Of a stretch of DNA of 64,000 nt, positions 36,581 through 49,570 are shown piece by piece. Position 1 is the first letter of the stretch. The number at the start of each line of letters is the position of its first letter. Below the pieces are notes generated by a model, which saw only the letters and a list, made by a program, of their open reading frames with translations, was not told where the DNA came from and searched no databases. This stretch comes from Welwitschia mirabilis (lineage: Eukaryota > Gnetophyta > Gnetopsida > Welwitschiales): positions 104,412,117 to 104,476,116 of the forward strand of contig JBOZIK010000001.1 of the NCBI GenBank assembly GCA_051453625.1. Direction: 5' to 3'. Made by a program: the position numbers and the translations under genes.

Positions 36581-37846
36581 TGTTGAGAATCCATTATCAT
36601 TGATCAAATTAATGAGTTTTTGTACTTAGTCATTATGTAGAGATTTTCCAAATCCTGGCGACCAATATACATATCTGGGCGACTTAACTATTAATTAATG
36701 TAAACTACTTTAGGTTCAGATAACTGACATTAAACTATAGAGTGACTGAAATGCTAAATTAGAAAGAAGACTGGTTCTAGCATGAGTGACCGTGCATAAT
36801 GGCTTAGGCGATCTAGTCTCAATTCTATAACAGACTAAGATAAACTTGGGTGACTACTTACAAAAGTCAAGGGTGACCGCATTACAATCTTCAAAGTTTA
36901 GTCTCATAATATTAAGGGTGACTGAACAGTTAGTCAAGGGTGACTACACAGCAATCTACAAAAGTTTAGTCTCTTAATAGTAAGGGCGACTGAACAAGTT
37001 AGTTAAGGGAAACCGCATACTGCCTAGAATCTACCTTTACAAGGTTGACTGGTTTACCAAGTAAGGACGACCTAAATAAGGTTGATTACGTACTTACATA
37101 AGGGTAACCGAAAAGTTCATCTATTATATACTGAGAAATCTACATCAAATAAAGATGACTGAATAAATGAACTTAGGGAGACTAAACATTACTCTTTGAA
37201 TTTGTGATAGATCTAGATCAAACAAGGATGACCGAAGTAAATAAAGAAGCATGACTGAATACTAAGGCGAATGAGATTATTTTACGGTCAGTCTTATGTA
37301 TTATAAATATAACCATTAAGTTTTTAATAGTTCATTCAAAAAAGTGTGAAATGCTATACAACCGTTTACTTCCTTTCTTTTAACAGTTACCTTATGTAAT
37401 TTCTCTATTGAAGTTTCCTTTCACTCAAATAGAAACTCACTTTTTTATATATAAATAAAAATGAAAAGAAAACTGTCACACCAATTAATTTTTGTATCTA
37501 AATGAACTGTGAGTTCAGATTTCTATTTGAGTTCATTATTGCATAATCTATTGTGAGCGCTTATTGTTCTACTTAGAAGTATATCTGTGCATTTGTGCAC
37601 TCATCTTACTTTCTTCCTATTGTGATTGTAGATTAACCCAAAAATCCTCTGATGATGGAATAGGTTTATGGTGAGCCTAAAAACTAGTCTTTGAGGTTAA
37701 TATATGCCAGTCAGGGATAGGAGTTCTAAGGGGCTTATCTTGCACTTGTGTTGGTACACTTTATTTTTATTTACAGGTTTTGAAAAGGACGAATTTTGGT
37801 ATCAAGACCTATTCATCCCCCCTCTAGGGTCAATCCGTAATTATTA
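36581..37846 (+). repeat. Copia 3' LTR
   Basis: It starts TGTTGAGAATCC and ends ATTATTA, where the 5' LTR has ATTATCA. The terminal CA has become TA, a C-to-T change. The GGTGACC-type array is retained (36655-37260), though many units have decayed to GGTGACT or GATGACTG. The TATA octamer is at 37312. The right edge is fixed by the CATCA duplication at 37847-37851. Confidence 0.9.
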
Positions 37847-37851
37847 CATCA
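37847..37851. other. Target-site duplication CATCA (right)
   Basis: Identical to 24905-24909. See the left copy. Confidence 0.8.
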
Positions 37852-38039
37852 TACTAAGAGTCATGAGTTAGGTGTAAATTATAACTGTTATATTTACCCA
37901 CTCATAGGGTTAGACATGGGAGCACATACCAAATAATCTCCTTCTCAGTCCACATGCCAGGTGCTCATATGAATCAAGAAGCTATTAGAAAGACTTAAAT
38001 CTGAGATCAATCAACAACCATGGCTCTGATACTAATTTA
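37852..38039 (-). other. Gypsy leader (right part) and primer-binding site
   Basis: It continues the leader that was broken at 24904. At 38020-38033 the plus strand reads tggctctgatact, i.e. AGTATCAGAGCCA on the minus strand, a near-perfect TGGTATCAGAGC-type site for initiator Met-tRNA. The LTR edge TGATACC follows within seven bases. The matching element (leader, gag, protease) lies on the other side of the copia insertion. Confidence 0.75.
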
Positions 38040-41000
38040 TGATACCTTATCCTTTCTTAATCTAATAAAGCACTATTTTATTTCTCTCTTTTGTTTTTCT
38101 TTTCTCTTCCTTCATTATTTAACATTATTATCTAATAGATACAGTGGAATCTAGGATTAAACTTTACTTATTTATTTACTAGAATTTTTATATCTTGAGA
38201 AAAATAAATCATATTGTTATTATATATTTACCTATAATTAGTTCCTAGGTTATTTTGATTTACAAACAATAGTGATGTCATAAGTTTATCTCCTTCATTT
38301 CTTCCTAGTTTTTTATCATATAGAAGATATCTTATGAATAGTTGAGGAGATGTATACGTGGGTAAGTTTTAAGGATAATACCTAACCAATATAATAGAAG
38401 GTTTCACCTTCCATTAATGGCATTCCAACTTGATATCCAGCCACTCTCCAGACATGAGTTGGTTCTAATTTAGATTTTAAACTATAAAAACATTGTTGGA
38501 CTCAAGTTCATAGGCTTACACTTCATCTTAATATACCCCTAATATAGGTGATAGGTGGTACATGAGTTGGATGCATGCTTACAAATAGTCCTTGCTTCCT
38601 TAAAACATTCCTAGATGATGTAACATGATCCATTAATGCCAAGAGCTTAAGATATTAAGTCAGAGTATAAGAGAGTGGTGATTAAATTTACTTTGAAAAT
38701 GGTATTATAAGAAAAATGCAATGCAGCCCACCTTGGTGATAAAATCCAAGTATAGGGATGAACATTATCAAGATTATCTAGATTTAGTTTCATTCAATGA
38801 ATACACCATACAAATACATGCATACAATTCTAACTAATGTGGATATTTAATGTATTATTTACCTAGTCATAATAATTTTAATCATTATTAGGTTCATTTT
38901 ATAAAAACAATCATAAAAGAGAAAATAAGCATACTATAACATCTTGGTATTTAAGGCTATAATAATAAAAATCTATATAAAGGAAATATTTTTTTTCTTT
39001 TCTTTCTTTTAATAATAATAAAAATATTTAAAATATATCAAATTACATCTTAATAATGTACTTAAAAAACCTAATCCAGAATTAGAACTATGTCAACCCT
39101 AAAGGTAGTCTTCCATGCTCATATGATAATCTCCATGGATTGTGCAATTAAAACAAATGAAAGAAAGTATAGCTCAAGAATCATTATTAAGACATAGTAT
39201 TTTATCCAAAACTCACATGGCTATATTATAAGTCAAAAAATAAGTGATAAATTATTGACTATTTTATGTTACTTAACTACAAAGGTGAAAACTCTTACAA
39301 GTATGCACATTCAAAGTACGATAAAGTAAAAAGTTAAAAGACATATTTTTCCTAATAAAATATTATTTTTAAGTAATATAACTTAAGACTACTAATAAAA
39401 ACTTATCTTAGATACTCAAAGTTCTTATAAAATTTTATACAATAGCTTTTTTATAATTTAAAATGTTAATTATAAAATTTTTGGTCTCTAAGAAGACATC
39501 ATAAAAAAATTAATAATTAATTAATTAGGAAGCAAAAAATAAATTATAGTATCTTTTCATAAATTATAATCATAATAGAATCATTAAAAACTAACTTAAG
39601 CTATGTTATAATTCTAAACATATTATTTCTAATGTCATAATCTAAGGTTAAAAACTATCAAATTTTCGAAAATTATAGTCCTATTGCACTACACTAAAAT
39701 GATTATTACTTTCAAAATTCTTTGCATTTTTAAAAGATTCTATATGTTTTGAAAAGCTTATTTAACTCCCTATAACTAATGTTACCAGGTTTTAAGATAT
39801 CTTAATTGTTAATTATAGAAATGTAATTTGTTTACTTACTATTATTTACATTTATTTTCTAATATATTTTAACAAATAAATTTTTTTAAAATTACTACAC
39901 ATAGAAAAATTATTACTTTTACATTTTCACAATTATAACACAATTTTATACTTAGAAAAACAATTTAACTACTTTATACCTACTATTAATAATCTATGAT
40001 GTTTTTAACTTATGCCTATATTCTAGAAATTTATCTTTGGCTATAAGAAATCTGGTAAAATTTCTACAACCAGGTATGCAATAATTTAAATTAATAAATT
40101 AATGGATATAATAGCTAAACTAATTATCTATAAAACATATTACTTAAATTTACTAATTTAAATTAATATAAAAAATTAAATTAATTCAAAAAAAAACCTT
40201 TATTATGAGCCTTAGGATTACCATGAAGGAGTGCTAATCTAAAATAGATTTTTGAGGATCACACTTTACCCCTAATAATATGGACTTAATACATAATGAA
40301 TGAAAAATATATTATTATATATATTAACATGAAATAAACATGATTACCTGAGTATATAGTGAATCCCCAAAGTGGTCACTTGGCCATAATCATCCATTAG
40401 TAACCTCAATAACCAAGTATAAGAAATCGCTCATATCTCTCCATGCCTTGGTGAGAGCCAATGGGAGGTAATAATATAATTTTATGATATATCACACATA
40501 ATGTTCTAATGCAAGTATTACATTATTCTAGTAAAATATTAAAAGAGATAATATGGATAATATAAGTAAAAAGTTTACTTGAAAAGATTAATAAATCCTT
40601 GATAGTTAAAGATTGGTGAAGATCTAAGCTCAAGAGTTTGTTAGCTTCAAGATTCTTAGCTCTAAGATCCACAAGTAAGATAATGAAAAAAGGAGAGAGA
40701 AAAGAATAAAATGCACTTACATGAAAAAAATGGGAAGTATCTACTCATTGTAAGAGAGGAAAGAACCTCTATATGTAGATAAACAAAGGCACATAACTCA
40801 ACATCACAAGATTACATGATTTAGCATTGATAAGTGAGATGGGTAATAAGTGAAATTGGAGTACATAAAAAGATCATATTTATGACTCATGCATCTAACA
40901 AGGGTGAGTTCAATTAGGAAGGTTAATTACATGCATCATTTTGTCATGCTAGCTCCTTCTTAATCCTACATAGGCTCATAAGTAAGTTTAATTCATTCAA

Positions 41001-41205
41001 AACATGCATCAAAAGAATAAATGCACAAATCTTAAAATTGTCATGTGGTATAATGAGATAAACTCTTCAATTCTAATAAATAAAATAATACGTATGCTAT
41101 AAACCAAATGTCCTTACACATCTCAAGAAGATAAAAGTCATGATAGAGTAAATCTCCTCATTTATTATTCTTAGTTCTATGTAAGAGTACATGTACTTAC
41201 ATGTC
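38040..41205 (-). repeat. ~3.1-kb gypsy LTR block (copy B)
   Basis: This is the 5' LTR of the gypsy copy split by the copia element. Its left edge TGATACCTTATCC adjoins the PBS. It aligns over its whole length with copy A (9369-12480). At its right end the homology continues past the LTR into the last bases of pol ('aagagtacatgtactta' against 'aagagtgcacatactta' at 12507). So a pol tail also lies on its right, as in copy A. Homology ends near 41205. Confidence 0.7.
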
Positions 41206-43805
41206 TATTTAATTCATAATGCATGAAATCTATTAATCACATAACATAAGGAAGAAAATTTCTATTTATAATATAATACACCTATCACATTTACCAAGAA
41301 TTCAAATGAGTGAATAAGATATAAAATATCTTATTATGTCCTCTTGAAATTTTTAATTTATTAGTNNNNNNNNNNNNNNNNNNNNNNNNNNNNNNNNNNN
41401 NNNNNNNNNNNNNNNNNNNNNNNNNNNNNNNNNNNNNNNNNNNNNNNNNNNNNNNNNNNNNNNNNNNNNNNNNNNNNNNNNNNNNNNNNNNNNNNNNNNN
41501 NNNNNNNNNNNNNNNNNNNNNNNNNNNNNNNNNNNNNNNNNNNNNNNNNNNNNNNNNNNNNNNNNNNNNNNNNNNNNNNNNNNNNNNNNNNNNAGGTTTA
41601 CAAAATATGGGATATGACATTGCCTTAATGAAATATGCTCTTTATGTAGCAATAGTAACTCAATAACATTAAAAATTGGTACTAACATACTTCTACTAAA
41701 ATAATGTATTATTCTAACAAGAACTTTGATAAACTTTTTAATGAAGTAAAAATTTTATCTATAATGATTCTCAATATTTTTGAGCTTAATACTAGATTCA
41801 TTCATATAAGTAAAATGATAATTCTAATTTGTGATTAATACGCTTTATTATTGTCTTCTAGCGAAGTTCAGTTCAAAAAAACTACTATGTACTATAACAT
41901 AATGCTATGATAAAATGACACTTTTTTACTATGATCTATGTAATCTTTTATGCTTTAGATATGTGCATGTAGATCTTTCTGTATGAATAAAACAAAAAAA
42001 TGAATTTCTTCTTTGTGAAGACATGGTAAAATAGGTAAAATTTCTTTCGTGAACATAAAGTGATCTTCATACAAGGCATGATATATTCCAAAAATAGTTT
42101 TAATAGCCCTATACAAAATGGACAAATATCTATAATAGAAACATCCTCTTTAAATTAATAGTACACATATTTGTTAAAAATGTTTTTAACATATGTATTA
42201 CATCTCTCTTTTCATAGGGCAGTTTCATTTTTATTTCATCAGACTTCACATCAGTTAGTATTTCATCAAAATTGCTAAAAGTAAAATGAAATAATATTAG
42301 AGTTATTTTATAGCTTTTAAAATGGAATTATTTTTGTATAGTAATAGATTTACATGCATAGATACTTAATCAAAAATACAAATGTCTTTTTATGATTCAA
42401 AAATGCAAACATCTTTTTGTGGGTTTATTTAGCATAAGTGTTTTAAAAAAATAGTCCAAACCTATTTGTTTAGGCTTTTATATAGTTTCTAGTGATGTTA
42501 ATACATGTAGAAAAATTAATGTAAAATGTTAGTTAAAGCTAAAATTAGAGAGAAGATGAATTTACCTTAATACTTCATCTATACTATTATAAATTTTAAT
42601 GGATCTAAAGTACCCTAAGTTGTGATCTTCAAGATTGTTACTACCAAAAGTTTCTTTACATTCAATAACATAATGGCATATCAAATAGTAAAGGATATAG
42701 AATTAAAGAACACAGAGAAGTAGAATTTCTAATATAATTAAGAATTGCAAAAAGTAGAAAGTAAACTTATCAGATGTGAAATTACAGGAATGCAGAAACA
42801 AGGGCACTTTAAACTTGCAAAGATTAGCTTTATAGCAAAATCGACTAAGCATTACATTTTAGTCCTTTCATGAATTTATTTTCTCGATGTTTTTATGATA
42901 TTTCAAAATGATTTTGAAAATTTTATTTGCTTATCTCCATTTAATTAGATAAGCTAGATATTGTAAAATATGTTAAATAATGTTACATTCATTTATGAAA
43001 AATGTATATCATAATTACACATGCATATTATTTATTAAATAAAATACCATTGAGATGATATTAACATTGTTTTTTCTAATAACATCTTCAAAAGTGAGAA
43101 CTAGAAAAATAGATATTAATATTTTATCATAAAGGAAAACATGACTTCTCATTTCATTTTAACCTTTGGACATGAAAATTTAATGGTTGACAAACTTTGT
43201 CTTTGTTGAATAAGAACAACATCATGTTGATTATGCTATCTAAGTATGTTCATAAATTCTTTAAAAACTCTTTAAAATACTTCATATATCTTATCAATTT
43301 TAATTTACATGTCTTAACATTTCATAATATAAGATCATAGTTCTTCAGATAAAAAATGAACTTTGTTCTTATTTCTATAATTTTTATGATATTTTTATGT
43401 TTCATAGGTTGACAAATCATTTTTAATCTTGTTGATATTCATCTTAATAATCCTATTTTATTTTTGTAGTTTTATTAACTAGGATTATACGCATCAATAT
43501 TTAATGGAATCATCTTCTAATTCTAATAAAACATAAATCCTATAATATTATAATAATTGATTTTCCTTGTGAGTGGATGCTTCATCATTTTTAAATTTTA
43601 TGACTTAGCACTAGATAAAAATGACCTCTATTCTATCATTCTTACATGTTTTTAAATTTATATGAATCATTATGATTTTACTTTAAATCATAACTTTCGC
43701 TATAACTAAAGTTGGCTATCATCATTAGTTAGTAAAATAATTGAATTTGTTATACTCCATTAATAATCATAATTTCCTATTGCAATTTTCAAAGTTTTAT
43801 TAATG
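41206..43805. other. AT-rich intergenic DNA, no recognisable feature
   Basis: It contains a 228-N gap (41366-41593). No domain, LTR edge or RNA structure could be supported on either strand. The only long open frames run through the N gap and are meaningless. Confidence 0.55.
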
Positions 43806-43905
43806 NNNNNNNNNNNNNNNNNNNNNNNNNNNNNNNNNNNNNNNNNNNNNNNNNNNNNNNNNNNNNNNNNNNNNNNNNNNNNNNNNNNNNNNNNNNNNNN
43901 NNNNN

Positions 43906-44690
43906 AATGAACTTCTCTTCTACTACTACATTACGCTTTAAGATGAAATTATGAACTTATGATTGAGTTACTATGTCTTAGAATTAAAATCTTAATCTTT
44001 GATACCATGTTGGAAGTTTATGTAGATATAAAATAGAGAAAAGTAATGCTCTAATTTCATGATAAAATTTGAAGTAGAAGTGCTCTAGTCTAATGTTATA
44101 ATTAAGTGCAAAAGTTTAAGTTAGTTTCTAAATTTAGAAAATAAGAAGCAAAAGAACCAAACTTTAATATATTTTAAATATTCATTAAGGGTAATCAAAT
44201 AATTAATAATTAAGAATAAAACGTTATTAAAATGAATTCAAGCATGGTCTTTAGTTAGATTCTTCATGGATGAACCACCTAACCAATTTTCAGATTTGGT
44301 TTTATGTGACTTCAAATGTGTTATCACACTTCATCTTACTTTAAACATGCTTCTTATTCCTTTGTTTAACTAAATTTTTAATGAATGATGTTCATATTCT
44401 ATAGTATTTTTCTATGCAGGAAGAATTGCATCTTTTGAATGTGAAATGAGTCATTTTATTTTATGTTTTATTAAGCTATCTAATGATTGTTAAATTAGTT
44501 ATTTTAACTTACTAATATATTTGATATATTAACTTAACAACTAATTTCTAGAATTTCTTATGATTGACCATTTTTGTTGATTCATCATATTTCATCTTCA
44601 TACCTAGATTTATGAAATTATTCTATCATCAATAGTTCTTCAAATATTATGTTTTTTGATATGGTAAACTAGGTATGTAAGTATCTGCCA
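43906..44690 (-). repeat. Copia LTR with primer-binding site on its left
   Basis: Plus-strand ctttgataccatgttgga at about 43998-44015 reads, on the minus strand, as an LTR end followed by TGGTATCAAAG, a copia PBS. The LTR therefore spans about 44010-44690 and its element would read leftward into the gap at 43806. The body matches the repeat at 4242-4860. Gag is not recognisable to the left. Confidence 0.48.
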
Positions 44691-44699
44691 CATAAATTC

Positions 44700-45990
44700 C
44701 TAGTGACACTTGTGCCCATGCAAACTATACACCTCTATCAATGCAGGGGTTTAAACTTAAAACCCCACGTTCATTATGTCCAAGACTTTACCATTGTGGA
44801 AATTAATCTTGAACTAGGTATTCAGCTATTATTCATCAAGTAGTTTATTAACATTTTTTGTTGAAACATTTTATATATGTTATCATTTCTTGATATTTGA
44901 AAGCTTATAAAATACTCAAGATTTTTAAGTTTTAAAATTTCATAATTTTAACAAATAGCATTCCTTTCTTCCTTAATCTTCTTGTACATCATAAAAATAA
45001 AGTTACAATGTTACATGCAAACTTGTATTCTTTATGTGATTTTACATAGATATTTATATCTATGTGTGATTTGTTGAAATTAAGATTCTTAAGAATTCAT
45101 CAATATTATCAAAACCACACTCAGGAAAAAAAAATTTTAAACCATATAAAAATTTATTTAATTTATAGGATTATATTTTATGGCATTTAATTTCAAAGTC
45201 CTCATGTTAAGTTATACAGATTTCTTTCTCAAGTATACACTTATTAATTATACCATGATTGATATGATACAAATATTTTCTGTAGGTGTGAATGTTTTGT
45301 TATAGTTAATTATTTTCTTTTATGTGAAATATTTAATAATGAATCTAATCTTGCACTTTATTAATTATACCATCATGATTATACTTTATATGAAGTACTC
45401 ATTACATATCAATTGGTGTTTTTATTACTATAACAAATGTCCAATTTTGATTCTTCATAAGTGTATCATATGTTTCCTAATTACTATAAAAAATATCATT
45501 TATTTCATTAATAATATAAAATAATGTTCTCCCACCTCATATGGTTTGATTTGGAGTTTCTTCTACCAAAATCCTCTCATCTTCATATAATCAAAAACTT
45601 ATCTTTCCCAACATAACATTTGTGTTTATAATGTAAAATAATGTTTGATTCTTTGTAATCGGTATTTGTAATAAGAACAACTTATTCTTCATCTTGAGCA
45701 TGATTATTTACTTCCAACATTTAAGAATATAATATTAATAGTTTTGAATTTAATTCATTTAAATTTTAATTCATTATTTTATTATAAGGTTCTAATATCT
45801 TTTTCTTACTCAAAGTCAAGTAATCAAATGGTGTGGGTAAAAAAATATTATCAATTGTAGCTATTTAATTTGAAATAGTATCTTAGGTAATAACGATCCT
45901 TTTGGAAGTTAAGCCTTATATTTGGTAGCCTTTGTTTTCATTTAAATGAGTAAAAATAAAAGAGGTATTGGATTTATTTTCTAATTTTTT
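44700..45990 (-). other. AT-rich DNA, possible decayed 3' part of a copia pol
   Basis: It lies downstream, in minus sense, of the integrase remnant ending near 46000, so RT would be expected here. I cannot recover RT or RNase H motifs. A short stretch at 44680-44800 (cctagtgacacttgtgcccatg, aaaccccacgttca) is less AT-rich and unlike its surroundings. Confidence 0.35.
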
Positions 45991-45999
45991 TCATTATTA

Positions 46000-48045
46000 C
46001 CAAGTTGCACAAAACATTTGCTTTTAAAAGTTCTTATGTAATTATAAAATACTACCTCTTTAAATCAACTAGGTATTGTAAGATCTTTATTTAGAGATTT
46101 AGATGAAAACATGTTTTAAAACTAAATAGTTTTTACAACAGATTCTACCCATTAAAATAAATAAAAACATAGTTTATACAACATGCTTCTTATCATTTCC
46201 ATGATTGTTCTATGTTTTTTCTCTTTCATCCACTTTGTAAAGTTGGAATGAATAAGATGGAGTTACTTCATGTGGAATTTAGTCTTTTAAAGCTCATTAT
46301 GAAACTCAGTTAATATATATTTTTTATTTAACTATTATAAGTCTTTTTAATCTATAGATTATGTTATCTTTTAATGAATATGTGAAATACCTTGAAAGCA
46401 TGAAAATTATGAGTTTTGTTTTATAGGAACTACATAATACTCATCCTGTTATGATTACTAATGAAAGAGTAAAACTCATAATGGTTCACATAAATCATTA
46501 TGAATTAGTTTAAGTTTCATGCTTCCTATTTTTCTTTTTTCCTTTTTTTGTTTAAAAAAAAAACTTATGATGTATTTTACCCATCTGGTAAGATTCACAA
46601 GCTATCTATTTAATTTTGAGTTTTTGAATTTTATCACTTACTTGATGTAGTTTCTTTAGAACTGTAAGATTTATATCTCCTAAAATTTAATGAGAAAGCA
46701 TTACCTCATTAGTATTAGCAGCTACAAATGCTTTGTAATTAGTCCTTTTGTCTTGTAAGAGGAAAACTTTATCACATTAAACTACTTTAATGTATTATTT
46801 CTCTTTTTCTATGATACAATAGGATTCATTCTTTTTTTCAAGGAGTTTCACCTTGTAACCATATTTAAGTATGGATAAAATTAAAATTAGATTCATTTTT
46901 AAATTTGGAATACAAAGGGTATTCAACAAGATGAGAAAAGGTAATTTTACAATTCCTAGCTAATCTACTCTTATCTTTGTTCCATAATCTATAGTTATGT
47001 GTTTTATGATGCTATTTGAATTTGACATAATTTTTATGATGTATTCCTTATTATTAGACATATGACTTAATTCTCTTGAGTTGAGGAATCATATTTCACT
47101 ATTACCTATGGAAATTAAAGATAATGAATCTTAAAAGTTTATATGACTTGCAATTAGAATTCTAGAGTTTTTACTATTATTTTTCTTATTCTTATTATTC
47201 CTTTTATTATTATTTTATGAACAATTTGAATTTTTAAAATAATGAATTTGTAAATGATAAACCATATTATTATAAAATTTACAAAATTTTAGTTTCTTGT
47301 TTTCTATTTTTTTTTTGTTGGCTAGATTTAATAAGCCTTACATTTGTGTTATCTTCTTTTTTATTTACTTCTATTTTGGATTGATATATTTTTATTGTTT
47401 GTTGTTTAAATGAATAGGATTTATTACACATTTTAATGCTTTCCAAAACATATTGAACTTTAAAGGTAAAGCTTAAAGTAAAGGGAAGTTAATAATTTCT
47501 TCCTTTACTATAGCATATTATTCTTCAATTTAAATAATTTTCTTCTTTAAATATTTGAGATCTCTAAATTTAAAAGTAAATAGTTTAGTAATTAATAATT
47601 TCTTATGTTCTTCATTTTTTACTTTAGATGTATTCTTCAAGAAGGTCCAAAGGTCCTCACGTTCTTTTATGTCATGAACCAAAGAATAAATATTATTGTT
47701 GACATTTGTTATTAAGATGAATCTAGCTAGTTATGCTTTATCATCCTTCGTTATGGGTGAACTTGCATCTAGATAAATTCTAAGTCCTTATCCAACTAGA
47801 AAATATTTCATTCTCCTCTTTTAAATGCTATAGTTTGAATGAATAAGATTCGTGGCTTTCTAAAGATACAATCTTCATGCATTTGTTGTTACAAAGGTGA
47901 TGCATGCCCTATTTATCTTCTATTTTAGTGGTAACATCTTAATACTAAATCCATTAGCAAGTGATAAAATAGTATCTTCATTAAGTTTTTGTATTTTGTA
48001 CTACTATCAAGTTTGTAATACATCTCCATGTTTTCTTCATGGCTA
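46000..48045 (-). pseudogene. Ty1/copia gag-protease-integrase remnant
   Basis: Read leftward from 48045. Gag of the UBN2 type is clear around 47660-47400: DLWTFLKNTSKVKNEEHKK, LLITKLFTFKFRDLKYLKKK, and EEQYAIVKEEIINFPLL. Protease and linker follow (LNTLCIPNLKMNLILILSIL, near 46900; GYKVKLLEKKNE). GAG-pre-integrase shows LSH.ILGDINLTVLKKLHQV and ACESYQMGKIHHKF (near 46680-46560). Integrase shows FIPTLQSG.KRKN (near 46230), equivalent to TPQQNGVAERKN, and HLNL.IKILQYLVDLKR. All key blocks are present in order, but catalytic residues are largely eroded and stops abound. PBS and LTR lie on the right. Confidence 0.78.
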
Positions 48046-48375
48046 TACTCTAATACCATGTATGAGTTTTAGGTAGAAGTGTCATGAAGCATAGTAAATA
48101 TTCAACCAAATACAAAAAGGAAAATGAATACAAAAATTCATAAAACTAAAGAAAATAATCTATTATCAATAGAATTAACAATTAAACTAATTAAAATTAC
48201 AATTAGATTATGAAAATGGATATGGAATATTACATAGACATATATGTAACTTTTTATAAAATAACTTTAACTAGCTATGATATTTTATTAGTAGTAAGTA
48301 ATTAATTGATTTATATAATTTATTAGTTTAAGACTTACAAGTTTATTTCATTAGGATGAATGTTGGAATGCGAAT
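48043..48375 (-). repeat. Copia 5' LTR and primer-binding site
   Basis: Plus-strand ctatactctaatacca (48043-48058) is, on the minus strand, TGGTATTAGAGTATAG, a decayed Met-tRNA PBS next to the gag remnant. The LTR begins at 48059 (TGTATGAG in plus view) and extends right to about 48375, where gaatgttggaatgcg marks a likely edge. Its segment near 48300-48330 resembles the LTR-like block at 3440-3480. Confidence 0.5.
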
Positions 48376-49079
48376 CATGTGCTTTTCTTCTTTAGTCAAT
48401 GCTCTACAATGATAACCTACAATGTTAGTATTTAATACACACAAAACATACTAGCATAGGGAGTTATCCCAAATGTTGTACTCTAGAGAGAAATTTGAAA
48501 GTTTTTTAGAAAATTACTGCAACTAGAAAGGATTCCTATTATAAATTTTAAAATGATAAAAAAAATGCAAAGATGAGATGAGTTGTAATGAATGAATGCA
48601 AAATGCAAAGATGAGATGCAATTCTAAATGTAAACACTAACCTAGTTTACCAACTTATTATCACCAAGGCAACCTACATATATTATATAAGAGATTCTAA
48701 TTAACCTTATATAATTAACTTGATTCTAACATAACATGTGAAGCACATAAGAGAAAAATTTGAAAGAAACAAAATAATCTTTATTAATCATAATGTTCTG
48801 ACATCCACTTATAAAGCACAATCTCCTTAATGAAGAAGACATAACCCAATACCAAGAAATATCCTTTTCTATAATTAGGATGAATCTCTTACTCAAAATG
48901 CTCTAATGTCATAAGCAAATTTAATGAAACCAAGATGAGAAATAAGGGATCTAAGGAGGATATTTATAGCTTTATGTTTGATGGTTAGCATAGCCAAAGA
49001 GTAGTAATAAATCAGGATAAATCATATTAATAATTTCATAATGGACGAAGTATGCTTTACATGCATTAAGGTTTTTATC
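48376..49079. other. AT-rich DNA, possible LTR portion
   Basis: It contains a short tandem duplication (aaatgcaaagatgagatg at about 48567 and 48600). The text 'tatcaccaaggcaacct' near 48660 resembles, in the opposite orientation, a block of the gypsy LTR ('cttggtgat'). Nothing coding is visible. Confidence 0.3.
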
Positions 49080-49570
49080 CACTTGGGTATTGTCTAGATG
49101 ATAATGTGGATGATATTTAATATTCTTTTATAATAAATTCTTATCCTCCATGTGCATTCTTAGTGTAATTAATAAGTTTCATCCATCTGGATGTCATCTG
49201 AATGACTAGATAGATGATTGTAGTAAAAAAAATGATGTTTCTAGTTCTTTATACTATTTATTGTTCTTCGATTATCATCTAGATGATCAAGTGGATGACA
49301 GCTATAGTAACTGCTATAGTAACTAGTATAATAACTCTACTATATTTCTTGTCGTCTTGACTATTGTCCAAATGACTAGGTATATGACAGCTACAGTAAC
49401 TGCTATAGTGACCTTACTATAATAACTGGCTACAATAACTTCATGTCATCTTGGTAGTGTCATCTTAATTGTTCTTAGAATGATTAGGTGGATAACAACT
49501 ATTGTAACTACTATAGTAACTTTCTATAATAACCTTGCTATAGTGACTTGATTCAGATGATGTATTATTC
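49080..49570. repeat. Short-motif array (CATCTAGATGA and CTATAGTAACT types)
   Basis: Two interleaved motifs recur. GTCATCT.GATGA-like units occur at about 49095, 49180-49220, 49270-49300, 49365 and 49480. CTATAGTAACT-like units (gctatagtaact, actatagtaact, gctacagtaact, ctataataac) occur about a dozen times between 49305 and 49550. Both are near-palindromic at their core. The arrangement resembles the motif-dense LTR and spacer arrays elsewhere in this window, so an LTR identity is likely but unproven. Confidence 0.6.

Larger units (their letters stand above)
24910..37846 (+). mobile_element. Nested Ty1/copia LTR retrotransposon(s) with additional ORF
   Basis: Two LTRs (24910-26165 and 36581-37846) in direct orientation enclose PBS, gag-pol material, an extra ORF and a polypurine tract, flanked by CATCA duplications. 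The element interrupts the 5' leader of a minus-strand gypsy copy. The interior is not one element length: three overlapping partial internal copies (26166-29017, 29118-32813, 32914-36580) follow each other in the same orientation, separated by 100-N gaps. The LTRs differ at roughly one base in five or six over their first 250 bp, so the insertion is old. Gag, protease and integrase text resemble SIRE-like copia elements; lineage is an inference. Confidence 0.88.
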
